DNA of 64,000 bases from QHXW01 sp963768075 (lineage in GTDB: Bacteria > Acidobacteriota > Terriglobia > Bryobacterales > Bryobacteraceae), in contig CAVYHD010000002.1 in NCBI GenBank assembly GCA_963768075.1, positions 455,656 to 519,655 of the forward strand. Direction: 5' to 3'. Below the pieces are notes generated by a model. That model had not been told where the DNA came from. It did not search any database and was given only the letters and a program-made list of their open reading frames with translations. This document shows, one piece after another, positions 54,508 through 63,270 of this stretch. Numbering within the stretch: the stretch's first letter is position 1; every line of letters begins with the position of its first letter. A program made the translations under genes and the position numbers.

Positions 54508-56151
54508 ATGCGTTTCTTTCCCCTGGCTCTGATTTTCTGCGCCACACTGTCCGCCGATCCGCTCGACGGCCTGGCTCGTGAATTCTGGGCCTGGCGGACG
54601 ATCCACCAGCCGATCTCCGGCGACGACATTCCGCGCATTGACAGACCCGCAGGCTGGACGCCGGATTGGTCGCCGCAAACCCTCACGCAAGAGCGCGAAG
54701 CTCTGGCCGGGTTCGAGAAGCGCTGGAAAGAAATGGATGCCGGCCGTTGGTCCATCCCGAGGCAGGTCGACTATTGGCTTATCGGATCGGCGCTCGCGCG
54801 GGTGGGTTGGGAGTTGTACGTCACCCGAAGCTGGCAGCGCGACCCGAACTTCTATATCGACCAGACGCTAGGCGGCGTCTTCGACCGCCTCCTCCAACCA
54901 CCGCCCATCGAGCGCGCGCGCAGCGAGGAAATTCTGCGCCGCATGAACGCCATTCCGGCGATCGTCGCCGAGGCGAAACTGAATCTCGACCAAGCGGTGC
55001 GCCCGTTCGCGGAGTTGGCCATCGCGAGCTTAGCGGACAGCCGTCCGCACATCGTGAGCGCCGTCGCCGCCCTCAAGCCGCTGCTCGATCCAACGGTCGC
55101 GGCGCAGATAGACGGGGCCGCCACGAAGGCCGCGGATGCGCTGGAATCCTATCGCGCGTGGCTTTCGGAGCGCCTGCCTACCATGTCCAAGGGAACCTCC
55201 ATCGGCCGGAAGAACTATGCGTTTTTCCTCAAGAAAGTCGCGCTTATGCCGTACACTCCCGAGCAGGTGCTTGCCATGGGTGAGCAGGAATGGGAACGCG
55301 CGGCGGCGCTCGGGACGTATGAACGGCAGCGCAATGCGGGCCTGCCTGAGTTGACGCTGCCCGCGAGCCAGGAGGAGCAGATCGCGCGCCAGAGGCGCGA
55401 CGAAGCCGCGGTTCGAAAATATCTCGATGAAAAAGGATTCCTCTCCATTCCCGAATGGCTTCCGCATTACTGGAACCTCCCGCTGCCGCCATATCTTGCG
55501 GCGCTGTCGCTCGGCCAACCCGACGACCTCACCGGGCCCGATCGCCTGAAGCAGAACGCCACCAGCTACATTGAGCCGCCGTCTTCCTCGCTCGGCTTCT
55601 TCCAGTTGGCCACGGCGCGCGACCCGCGCGTAATGATCGTGCACGAAGGCATGCACTACTATCAACTGGCGCTTTCCTGGGCCCAGGAAAATCCCATTCG
55701 CCGCCACTATTACGATTCCGGTGCGAACGAAGGCATCGGCTACTATGCCGAAGAAATGGCCTTGCAAGCGGGACTATTCGATGACAGCCCGCGCTCGCGC
55801 GAAATCATTTACAGCTTCATGCGTCTGCGCGCGCTGCGCGTGATCGTCGACGTAAAATTAGCGCTGGCGCAGTTCACCATCGATCAGGCGGCGGATTACC
55901 TGGAGAAGACCGTGCCGATGGACAAAGCCACCGCGCATGCCGAGGCAGCGGAATTCGCATCCACGCCCGGCCAGGCCATCAGCTATCAAATTGGCAAATT
56001 GCAGATCGTGCAAATGCTGGCCGACGCCCGCCGCGCCCAGGGCGACAAATTCCGCTTGAAAGACTTTCACGACTTCGTCTGGAAAAACGGCAACGTGCCC
56101 GTCGCGCTGCAGAGGTGGGAGTATGTGGGAACGAAGCCGGAGGGGTTATAG
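54508..56151 (+). CDS. DUF885 family exported metallopeptidase-like protein
   Basis: Protein of 547 residues with signal peptide (MRFFPLALIFCATLSA) from the ATG at 54508. A zinc site HEGMH (His379, Glu380, His383) lies in MIVHEGMHYYQLALSWA, with ligand Glu likely in NEGIGYYAEEMALQ about 30 residues on. That is the gluzincin pattern. DUF885 proteins are widespread in Acidobacteria and have no assigned substrate; carboxypeptidase-like activity is plausible. C-terminal part LKDFHDFVWKNGNVPVALQRW is family-typical. Intact. Confidence 0.87.
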   Translation: MRFFPLALIFCATLSADPLDGLAREFWAWRTIHQPISGDDIPRIDRPAGWTPDWSPQTLTQEREALAGFEKRWKEMDAGRWSIPRQVDYWLIGSALARVGWELYVTRSWQRDPNFYIDQTLGGVFDRLLQPPPIERARSEEILRRMNAIPAIVAEAKLNLDQAVRPFAELAIASLADSRPHIVSAVAALKPLLDPTVAAQIDGAATKAADALESYRAWLSERLPTMSKGTSIGRKNYAFFLKKVALMPYTPEQVLAMGEQEWERAAALGTYERQRNAGLPELTLPASQEEQIARQRRDEAAVRKYLDEKGFLSIPEWLPHYWNLPLPPYLAALSLGQPDDLTGPDRLKQNATSYIEPPSSSLGFFQLATARDPRVMIVHEGMHYYQLALSWAQENPIRRHYYDSGANEGIGYYAEEMALQAGLFDDSPRSREIIYSFMRLRALRVIVDVKLALAQFTIDQAADYLEKTVPMDKATAHAEAAEFASTPGQAISYQIGKLQIVQMLADARRAQGDKFRLKDFHDFVWKNGNVPVALQRWEYVGTKPEGL

Positions 56152-56251
56152 GCAGCCAGCAGTCTGCTACTTCGTTCGAGATGAAGCTGCCGGGCGAAAT
56201 GCCTGCCGGGTCAACTGGACAAGCAAGCATGAATTGACATATAGTCACGCG

Positions 56252-57124
56252 GTGACCATTCGAACGAGTCTGGCGTTTTTTGCCACGATCTGCATTCTGA
56301 ACGCGCAGACGATGGTTTCAGTTCCTGACGACGTAACCGCAGAACGCGGCGTGGTGTATTCAACGGTGGGCGAGTCGCAAGTAATGGACCTCTTCATGCC
56401 GAAAGCGGAGGGTAGACAACGTCCCGCGGTTTTGCTGGTGCATGGCGGAGGCTTTCGCGCCGGGTCAAAAGATGGCTATGTACCGCTCGCGATTCAAATG
56501 GCGCAATACGGTTACGTGACAGCGACATTGAATTACCGGCTCGCGCCAAAGTATCCTTTCCCCGCGGCGGTCGAGGATGTGAAGGCGGCAGTACGATTCT
56601 TGCGAGCGAAGGCCGAAAAGTACGGCATTGACTCCAACCATATTGGCGCACGCGGTGGCAGCGCAGGGGGACATCTTGTGTTGATGCTCGGGTTGACAGC
56701 GGGGGTAAAGGATTTAGAAGGCAGCGGACCCAATCTAGAGCAATCGAGCGCAGTTCAATGCGTGGTGGATGACTACGGACCAACCGACTTCACACAATCT
56801 TATGACAAATCTGTGGATGCAGCCGAAGTATTGCCGCTATTTCTGGGCGGCGATTTGAAGCATGAACGCCAGCGGCATCAGCGGGCGAGCCCCTTAAACT
56901 GGGTTTCGCCGAATGCAGCGCCGGTGTTGGCTATTCATGGGACCGCGGACACCTACGTGGCGTATGAACAATCACTATGGATCGTGGAGCGTCTGATTGC
57001 CGCGGGTGTGCCGGCTGAATTGGAGACGATTTCCGGAGCAGGACACGGATTCAAAGGCGCGGACTTACAGCGCGCCAATGAGCGTGCACTCGGTTGGTTC
57101 GACAAGTATTTGAAGAACAAGTGA
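56252..57124 (+). CDS. Exported alpha/beta hydrolase (esterase, BD-FAE/HSL type)
   Basis: Protein of 290 residues from a GTG at 56252 that begins a signal peptide (VTIRTSLAFFATICILNAQ). Esterase landmarks: HGGGF oxyanion loop in VLLVHGGGFRAGSKDGY, nucleophile Ser in ARGGSAGGHLVLML (GGSAG), Asp in HGTADTYVAYEQ, and His in SGAGHGFKG. Hydrolyses small esters. GC content and codon choice look slightly lower in GC than its neighbours. It is the last gene before the RiPP-type cluster. Confidence 0.88.
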   Translation: MTIRTSLAFFATICILNAQTMVSVPDDVTAERGVVYSTVGESQVMDLFMPKAEGRQRPAVLLVHGGGFRAGSKDGYVPLAIQMAQYGYVTATLNYRLAPKYPFPAAVEDVKAAVRFLRAKAEKYGIDSNHIGARGGSAGGHLVLMLGLTAGVKDLEGSGPNLEQSSAVQCVVDDYGPTDFTQSYDKSVDAAEVLPLFLGGDLKHERQRHQRASPLNWVSPNAAPVLAIHGTADTYVAYEQSLWIVERLIAAGVPAELETISGAGHGFKGADLQRANERALGWFDKYLKNK

Positions 57125-57263
57125 ATTTTACCGGGAATTAGTACGATCCTCACTGGGAGCTGGCCCCGCGATGGCTCCCGTCTGTCAGTGAACACTCGTC
57201 GGAGTACAAGCAACGTGCGCGATTTCGGACGAGGCGGCCGAATGCCTTTTACCTGGATGGATA

Positions 57264-57350
57264 GGTCGGTGCCCATCCACCGGCAGGACGCCCGGCGGTT
57301 GTCCCGGAAACATCGTCGATCACGTGGTGCGCCTAAAGCGCGGCGGCACC
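57264..57350 (+). pseudogene. HNH endonuclease remnant
   Basis: The 468-base gap before the YcaO cluster (57125-57592) holds no intact gene. A short stretch at 57264-57350 translates as GRCPSTGRTPGGCPGN then IVDHVVRLKRGGT, which fits the HNH-nuclease consensus CPxTGxTxGxCPGYVVDHVV-type with both Cys of the zinc knuckle and the catalytic His. The frame has no start and is lost soon after, so this looks like the core of a decayed endonuclease gene. I see no other coding signal or clear promoter in this gap. Confidence 0.5.
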
Positions 57351-57592
57351 GTTAGGTTTTGTTTCCGGCGAGCTCGATTATCTGCTGTGGAAACAGGCTT
57401 TACCGCTTGGGGTGCTCGTCTCTCTTCTCCAGCCATACCCCCAACTGATGCGCTGCCTCACGGTCCCAGCGTCGGGCCGCTCTTGGGGGCGGCGTCGATG
57501 CGTCCCGACCTTGCAGATCACGAACGCGTCTGGTAAATTGTTAGCCTGTCGCTCGGGTAGATCTAACTACGATCTGCTTGCTGAGGTGTCCA

Positions 57593-58948
57593 TTGGCTCT
57601 CGCGTGCGCCGCCCGGATGTCGTGTACTGACTGGGAACTCCGACCCTGTCCGAAGTACGCGTCGCACGGCGTTGTACGCACGGTTCCCCCCGCGGAGACG
57701 ATCCGCCGCGCATCGCCCCTCATGGAAAGAATCGGTGTCACGCGCGTCGGCGATGTGACAAACCTCGATCGCATCGGTATTCCGAATTACACGGCAGTCC
57801 GGCCCGCCGGCCTCGACGGTATTTCCTACTACAACGGCAAAGGGATAACCCACCTCGATGCGAAGGCCGGCGCATTGATGGAAGCGATCGAACGTGCCAG
57901 CGCCGAGCAATGCGATCTTCCTGTTTTTTATGGCACCCGAGAGGAGATGAAGCACTCGGGACAGGCGATTGACCCAGCCGAGATCATCGTTCCCTACGTG
58001 CACAAATATACGCCGGATTTGCGGATCGAATGGGTCCAGGGATTCGATCTCCTCGCACGTCAGCCAACCTATGTTCCGCTCAACGCCGTGGTCTGTCCCT
58101 ATCGGCCACCCGCCGGACGTCCGATGCTGCACTGGACGAGTTCGAACGGTCTGGCATCAGGCAATAAGATGGAGGAAGCGCTATGCCATGCCCTGTGCGA
58201 GGTCATCGAACGTGACGCCGAGGCAGTGGCGCACACGGCGATGAGGCTCAAGCCAGCGGTCAGCCAGGTGCTGGCCACCATCGGCCTCCCGCCGGTGGAA
58301 TCGATGACAGCGGCCCTGAATAGTTTTTCACTGATTGCGCTCGACACCCTGCCGCCTCAAAGTGCGGCATTAGTGGACAGACTATCGGCCGCAGGTCTCA
58401 GGGTGTATCTCCGCAATATCACTTCCACCGCAGGAGTTCCTACAATTGATTGTGCGATCGTCGAAACCCTGTCGAACGGATGTCACTCGGCATACGGCGG
58501 CTGCGGCACACACCCGGACGCCCGCGTGGCTCTGAGCCGGGCACTGACCGAAGCAGCGCAGAGCCGGGTCGCATGTATTCAGGGCGGCCGAGAGGATCTG
58601 ACGGAAATCGTGAAAGAGCCGAGCGACTACGACCCGGACCGGAAGTTTGGTCAAGGGGAGAGCGTTCCCTTTTCATCGATTCGCTCCTATATCCACGATG
58701 ACATTGTGGATGACATCCGGTTCATGCTTGAGGCGCTTGGCAAGGCCGGCTTTTCCCAGGTCGTCGCGGTCGATCTTACGCGCCCGGAAATCGGCATTCC
58801 CGTGGCGCGCGTCATTGTCCCCCGTGCGGAGGCCTGGCCAGTATTTGAGATGCACGCTCGTCGCGGCACGTTCGGGCCCCGTATCGCGGAGTTGTTGCAA
58901 GCCACTCACCCGGTATCCGACGAACTGAGGGAGGAGAGCGCGCCGTGA
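57593..58948 (+). CDS. YcaO-family enzyme 1 (thioamide/azoline-type peptide modifier)
   Basis: YcaO proteins use ATP to activate a peptide backbone amide; with TfuA they insert sulfur to make a thioamide. Protein of 451 residues. Start: TTG at 57593, 4 bases after GAGGTG, giving an N-terminus that aligns with the second YcaO of the cluster (both reach C-x-x-W at residues 11-15); the first ATG is at 57617. N-terminal domain HGVVRTVPPAETIRRASPLM and GVTRVGDVTNLDRIGIPNYT is the type seen in TfuA-linked and methanogenesis-marker-1 YcaOs. ATP site: ISYYNGKGITHLDAKAGALM then EAIER; SNGLASGNKMEEALCHALCE with VIERD; C-terminal THPDARVALSRALTEAAQSR. The C-terminus lacks the PxPxP tail of azoline cyclodehydratases. 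Stop overlaps the radical SAM start (GTGA). Confidence 0.92.
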   Translation: MALACAARMSCTDWELRPCPKYASHGVVRTVPPAETIRRASPLMERIGVTRVGDVTNLDRIGIPNYTAVRPAGLDGISYYNGKGITHLDAKAGALMEAIERASAEQCDLPVFYGTREEMKHSGQAIDPAEIIVPYVHKYTPDLRIEWVQGFDLLARQPTYVPLNAVVCPYRPPAGRPMLHWTSSNGLASGNKMEEALCHALCEVIERDAEAVAHTAMRLKPAVSQVLATIGLPPVESMTAALNSFSLIALDTLPPQSAALVDRLSAAGLRVYLRNITSTAGVPTIDCAIVETLSNGCHSAYGGCGTHPDARVALSRALTEAAQSRVACIQGGREDLTEIVKEPSDYDPDRKFGQGESVPFSSIRSYIHDDIVDDIRFMLEALGKAGFSQVVAVDLTRPEIGIPVARVIVPRAEAWPVFEMHARRGTFGPRIAELLQATHPVSDELREESAP

Positions 58949-60602
58949 CTCAGAAAGTAACCCTCTGCAGCGCGACGCTCGGGGAAGACGGGAGAAACGA
59001 GCCGCCGTTGGGCCCACTCTACATCGCCTCCGCATTGGAGCAGATTGAGGTCGACGTCGACTTCCGTGATTTTCAACTGGCTAGAGACGGCCATTGCTTT
59101 TCGGGGGAACCACTCGCCCACTTTCTGTCGGGTCACGCGGAAACACTGGCAATCTCCTGTTTCCTCGACATGTTGCCCGCGGTCGTCGACGCGGCCCGCA
59201 TCCTTCATGAGGCGCGACCCGACACAAAGATTGTGCTTGGAGGGCCGGGACCCACCCCTGCCGCTCGCCGCATACTCGAAGTCTACCCCTGGATCAGCGG
59301 CGTAGTGCGTGGTGAGGGCGAAGAAACGGTGCAGGACTGGGTACGCTTCCAACGGGGGGAGTGCAAGGGACCCATTCCAGGAATGACCTACCGCGAGGGC
59401 GATACGTTGATTGAGGGGCCCGAGCGGGCGCGCCTCCGCGACCTCGACGACCTGCCAGGTCCGGCCTGGCATTTGATCGATTGGAACAGTTATACCAACG
59501 CACGGGTGATCACCACGCGTGGTTGTTCTTACCGCTGCTCCTTTTGTGATGTCACGGCGCTATGGGGCGGCCGCAGCGTCTTCCGCGGGCTGGATGCCAC
59601 GATAACGGAAATCGAAATGCTGCGCGATCGGTTCGGTCAAGGGATCATCGCGATCGTAGACGACACCTTTGTGCTCAATCGCGAACGCGTCGCGCAATTC
59701 TGTCACATGCTCATCGAGCGTCGCTCCAATGTCCAGTGGGGATGCTTCGGTCGCATCAACCTGATGACGCCCGATCTGATCGATTTGATGACCGAGGCGG
59801 GGTGCCGGGCCATCTTTTACGGAATTGACTCCGGATCTCAGCGTGTTCTCGATCGCACCGTCAAGCACGTACGCGTCAAAGATATCGTTCCCGTGCTCAA
59901 AATGTCGGCTCAACGCTTCCAGAACATCGAGGCCTCTTTCATCTGGGGATATCCTTTTGAGACACTCGACGACTTTTCTGCCACGCTCGATGTCGCCTCG
60001 GAGGCATCGTTACTCGCACCCGTCGTTAACGTCCAGCTGCACATGTAAGCCCCCTTCCGCTATCGCCCATCTACCGAGAGTTTGCCGGCCAGCTGGTCGA
60101 TCCGGAGCCGGAGGATTCCCGGTGGCTTCTACTACCGGCGCTGCTCTTTGACGAGCGTGCAGAACGGGTCCGGGAGCTCGTGCGAGCGCACCCGGATATC
60201 TACCCGGGCTTCTACTCTCTACCCACGCCCAATAAGAACGAAAAACGACATCAGCTCGACCAGGTTATGCGATCGCTCACCCGAATGATCGGCAGAACCG
60301 TGTTTGACCCGCGGACGGCGCTGCTTCTAAAAGAGGATGCGGCAGACGTGGAACGGGAGCTGCTCGCTGCACACTCGTCGGCGGCAGAGCGAATCGGTGT
60401 CGGGCTTGCGCTCGGTTTCTTTCGTCGTACGCGCCGCCGCAAGCAGTTTGAGGCCGGAGTCATGCCGTTCGAGGGTACGCGCGGCGCAAGTCTCGTCCGC
60501 GAACGGCCGGAATTCGCAGCCGCGGGCAAAGTAACAGCAAGTGTTAAACCGCGGTCACCAAATCTGGTTTCGATTAACACAGGACAGGAGAACATCCAAT
60601 GA
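58945..60602 (+). CDS. B12-binding-domain radical SAM enzyme (one frameshift)
   Basis: Radical SAM protein of about 552 residues in restored form. N-terminal cobalamin-binding-like Rossmann domain (GPLYIASALEQIEVDVDF, KIVLGGPGPTPAARRILEVY, VVRGEGEETVQDW); 4Fe-4S motif Cys194-x3-Cys198-x2-Cys201 in TTRGCSYRCSFCDVTALWGG; CRAIFYGIDSGSQRVLDRTV. The frame stops at TAA 60046 right after VNVQLHM, but one base lower the text continues LSPLPLSPIYREFAGQLVDP and on to QENIQ, if a T is added at 60046. That frame's TGA overlaps the precursor ATG by 4 bases, so the second half belongs to this gene. Such enzymes methylate or cross-link unreactive carbons in peptides and other substrates. Target probably the precursor. 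Confidence 0.85.
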
Positions 60603-60856
60603 GTGAAAAAGCACAGGAAGGCCAGGCAAGCAAAAGCCTGACGGAGTTGATTGGCCATGCATTGATGGATGAACAGTTCCGCAACACACTGTTCCAGAAC
60701 CGAGCCCAGGCAACGAAGGGCTATGACCTTACCGAGACCGATCGCATTGCTTTAGAAAAGCTCAAGCGTGAAGACTTGGAGCAACACGCAGAGGTTTTCG
60801 GCTCGGCATCGCAAGTAGGGGTGTCGATCAAGATCGTAATCAAGGGCACGTTCTAG
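60599..60856 (+). CDS. RiPP precursor-like peptide, Nif11/NHLP (Os1348-like) leader
   Basis: Peptide of 85 residues with CAGGAG eight bases before its ATG, the best ribosome binding site of the cluster. Residues about 12-66 are an acidic, Leu-rich helical stretch: SLTELIGHALMDEQFRNTLF and KGYDLTETDRIALEKLKRED, the pattern of Nif11/NHLP-type leaders (compare the (L)xDPEFRxxLxxDPxxAxxGYDLT consensus). The tail FGSASQVGVSIKIVIKGTF (residues 67-85) has no Cys, three Ser, one Thr and alternating beta-branched residues; it is probably the core. No Gly-Gly cleavage site is seen. An enzyme-gene order of rSAM, peptide, YcaO, TfuA points to this as their substrate. Alternative: a carrier or partner peptide with no modified product. 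Confidence 0.75.
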   Translation: MSEKAQEGQASKSLTELIGHALMDEQFRNTLFQNRAQATKGYDLTETDRIALEKLKREDLEQHAEVFGSASQVGVSIKIVIKGTF

Positions 60857-60867
60857 TCAGTCTCTGT

Positions 60868-60892
60868 CGCGAAACTCCTTTAGGGTTTCGCG
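60868..60892 (+). terminator. Hairpin after the precursor gene, no U-run
   Basis: Perfect 8-bp stem CGCGAAAC (60868-60875) and GTTTCGCG (60885-60892) with a 9-base loop, starting 12 bases after the precursor stop. No T-run follows, so it is unlikely to be a strong intrinsic terminator. In RiPP operons such hairpins often protect the short precursor transcript or reduce expression of the enzymes downstream, and the following gene begins 144 bases later. Confidence 0.6.
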
Positions 60893-61035
60893 TCAGCTCG
60901 TAAACGCCGCCCCACTGAATCTAATCTTAGGCGAGGCTTGAGCTAGTCTCTCTCTCGCCCTGGACTGATTTCTCGGGCCCTTCGGGCCGCAGAATCGGTC
61001 TGAAGCCAGTTCGCGGGAGAAACCAATTTAATCCG

Positions 61036-62417
61036 ATGGCGCAAGCTATTGAGAAAACCGGAGCACCCTGCCGCAATTGGAATTTTCTGCCGTCGCCGAA
61101 ATTTGCGCGCTGTGGCGTTGTCCGGACGGTTCCGCCGGCCGAAACCATCCGTCGTGTGACGCCGCTGATGGAAATCATTGGCGTCACCCGCGTTGCCGAG
61201 GTAACCGGGCTCGATCGCGTCGGCATTCACAACTTTACATCTGTGCGACCTCGCGAACGCGGGGAGGGTATTTCCTACTACAACGGAAAAGGATTGACAC
61301 GGGCGGCTGCCCATGCGGGCGCCCTGATGGAAGCGATCGAGCGCTACAGCGGTGAGCTGTGCGACCTCCCGGTTTATTACTGCACCCGTAGTGAAATGGA
61401 CCGCCGCGGCCCCACGATCGATCCGGCGACAATCATAATCCCCAGGACGATGGAATATTCTCCCGAATTACGCCTTGAGTGGGTCGAGGGATTCGATCTC
61501 CTGTGCGGGTATCCCACCTACCTGCCGCTAAACGCCGTCGTCTTTCCCTACGAACCGCCCGCCGGTCGGCCGGTTCTTTATAATTCCGGGACAAACGGGC
61601 TTGCCTCCGGCAATACGCTCGAAGAGGCGCTCTGCCACGCACTCTGCGAGGTTATCGAGAGGGATGCGTCAGCCGTTTCGGATGCCTGGACCGATCTTGC
61701 GCCCGCAGTGTCGCGCGCGCTGAAACAGATGGGTCTGGCATATCCCGACGCGAATGTGCCGGCGGACGAGTGCTTTCCCCTCATCGAGCTGGAGAGCCTC
61801 CCACGTCGCGCGAAGGTGCTGGTCCAAAAGCTGCAACATGCCCGGAATTGTCGTTTACCTGCGAGACATCACCTCGACTGCGGGCATCGCGACATTCGAT
61901 TGTTTGATCGTCGACCGCGGCTTGGGCGGCCCACCTCTCGCAGCCGGCGGCACTGGGACCCACCCTGACGCCCGAGTGGCGGTGACTCGCGCGCTGACCG
62001 AAGCAGCGCAAAGCCGTATCGGATATATTCAGGGAGGGCGCGAGGACCTCATGCGAATCGTCCGCGCGTCACCGCACGTGGATCCCGACAAGATCTACGG
62101 CGGAGAGACGGTCCGTCCCTTTTTCGTCGGTCGCCTCTTACGAGCACACGAATATCGACGACGATATCCGGCTGCTGCTCGATCGCTTGAGGGATGAGGG
62201 TTTCACGAAAGTGATAGCCGTGGACTTGACACGGCCTGAGTTAGGAATACCTGTGATACGTCTCGTCATTCCCGGCGCTGAAGCGTGGAGCACCTACGTC
62301 AGTCACGGACGGCGGGGAAGGTTCGGGGCCAGGATCGCCGCCATACTCCACGCTCGCAGGAAACGCGATGTGCCCGGCTGTATCAAACTCGCTCCTGTTA
62401 ATCTGACTGGAACATGA
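61036..62417 (+). CDS. YcaO-family enzyme 2 (two one-base frameshifts)
   Basis: Paralogue of YcaO enzyme 1, with about half of the residues shared by eye; 459 residues once two breaks are repaired. N-terminus NWNFLPSPKFARCGVVRTVP and PAETIRRVTPLMEIIGVTRV; ATP-site ISYYNGKGLTRAAAHAGALM then EAIERYSGE; TNGLASGNTLEEALCHALCE. At CCC 61841-61843 one C is extra: QHA continues GIVVYLRDITSTAGIATFDC. At the T5 run 62120-62124 one T is extra: VRPF continues SSVASYEHTNIDDDIRLLLD and VIAVDLTRPELGIPVIRLVI. The last frame ends in TGA that overlaps the TfuA ATG. Both breaks are in homopolymers, which fits sequence errors; a real pseudogene is the alternative. Lacks a PxPxP tail. Confidence 0.85.
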
Positions 62418-63061
62418 GCAGTTTGCCTCCAATTGTATATTTGGGGCCGAGCTTGGACGTAGCCGACGCTCGGCGCATTTTCGACGCGGATTACCGGCCA
62501 CCCGTCAAGCGCGGCGACTTGCCGCAGCGGTACGACGGCACTGTCGTCATTATTGACGGCGAGTTCGGCCAGAACCTGTCTGTGTCCCCACACGAAATCC
62601 TTCGCTTGCTTGATCAGGGCACGACGGTAAGCGGCGCGTCCAGCATGGGCGCAATTCGGGCCGCCGAACTCCATTCGTTCGGCATGAAGGGCTATGGCTG
62701 GATTTTCCAGCAGTACCTCTCGGGCCGCATCATTGCGGACGATGAGGTAGCCCTTCAATACTCTCCCCTGGACCTCCGGGCTGTAACTGTGCCACTGGTG
62801 AACGTTCGGTACTGGCTAGAGCAGCTCGAAGCCGCAGGACACCTGGATCGGAGGGTCTCCAGTCGTGTATTCGCCTCGGCACGACGTGTGTTCTTCGCAG
62901 ATCGAACCGAGCAGCGGCTGAGACTCGAATTGGAAAAGGTCATCGGCCAGGCGGAGTCACAGCGACTCTACGGCGTGTTCACCGAGGGCATCACGAACAT
63001 CAAGGCAGCTGATGCCAGAGGAATCCTGACGCAGCTGGCGAATGGCGCACCCGCCGGGTGA
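62414..63061 (+). CDS. TfuA-like protein, YcaO partner
   Basis: Protein of 215 residues with the TfuA domain: IVYLGPSLDVADARRIFDAD YRPPVKRGDLP, VVIIDGEFGQNLSVSPHEIL and GTTVSGASSMGAIRAAELHS FGMKG, then DDEVALQYSPLDLRAVTVPL. TfuA was named from trifolitoxin genes. In methanogens it works with YcaO to put a thioglycine into McrA, probably by delivering or releasing sulfur. Here it is coupled to the second YcaO gene by ATGA. One TfuA serves two YcaO enzymes in this locus. C-terminal helix bundle (ARRVFFADRTEQRLRLELEK) as in other members. Confidence 0.92.
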   Translation: MSSLPPIVYLGPSLDVADARRIFDADYRPPVKRGDLPQRYDGTVVIIDGEFGQNLSVSPHEILRLLDQGTTVSGASSMGAIRAAELHSFGMKGYGWIFQQYLSGRIIADDEVALQYSPLDLRAVTVPLVNVRYWLEQLEAAGHLDRRVSSRVFASARRVFFADRTEQRLRLELEKVIGQAESQRLYGVFTEGITNIKAADARGILTQLANGAPAG

Positions 63062-63270
63062 CTGCGCTCGGCTAAGCTGATTTCTGTCAGGAAATTCCAA
63101 AAAAAGCGTTGGATGGCTTGGATCGTCCCGCCTGGAAACCGACGGCGGCTCCCTAATAAAGCCGAGGCAGCCCACATATGATCTGAAGCCTGAGCATCCG
63201 TCTTGCGAGCCAATGGAGTTCCGGGCAATCCGGGCCCTAGCGCTATACTCATGCTAAGGTTCTCCGCAAA

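Noticed and set aside
57412..57630. Open frame of 72 codons overlapping the start of YcaO 1 as a small gene
   Set aside because: It overlaps the well-supported YcaO N-terminus, is Arg-rich in a shadow frame, and has no ribosome binding site.
60975..60991. GGCCC-TTC-GGGCC hairpin before YcaO 2 as a terminator
   Set aside because: Stem of only five pairs, three-base loop and no T-run; too weak to support.
63112..63180. 22-codon open frame after TfuA as a second precursor peptide
   Set aside because: No ribosome binding site, no resemblance to the 85-residue precursor, and basic composition without core-like features.
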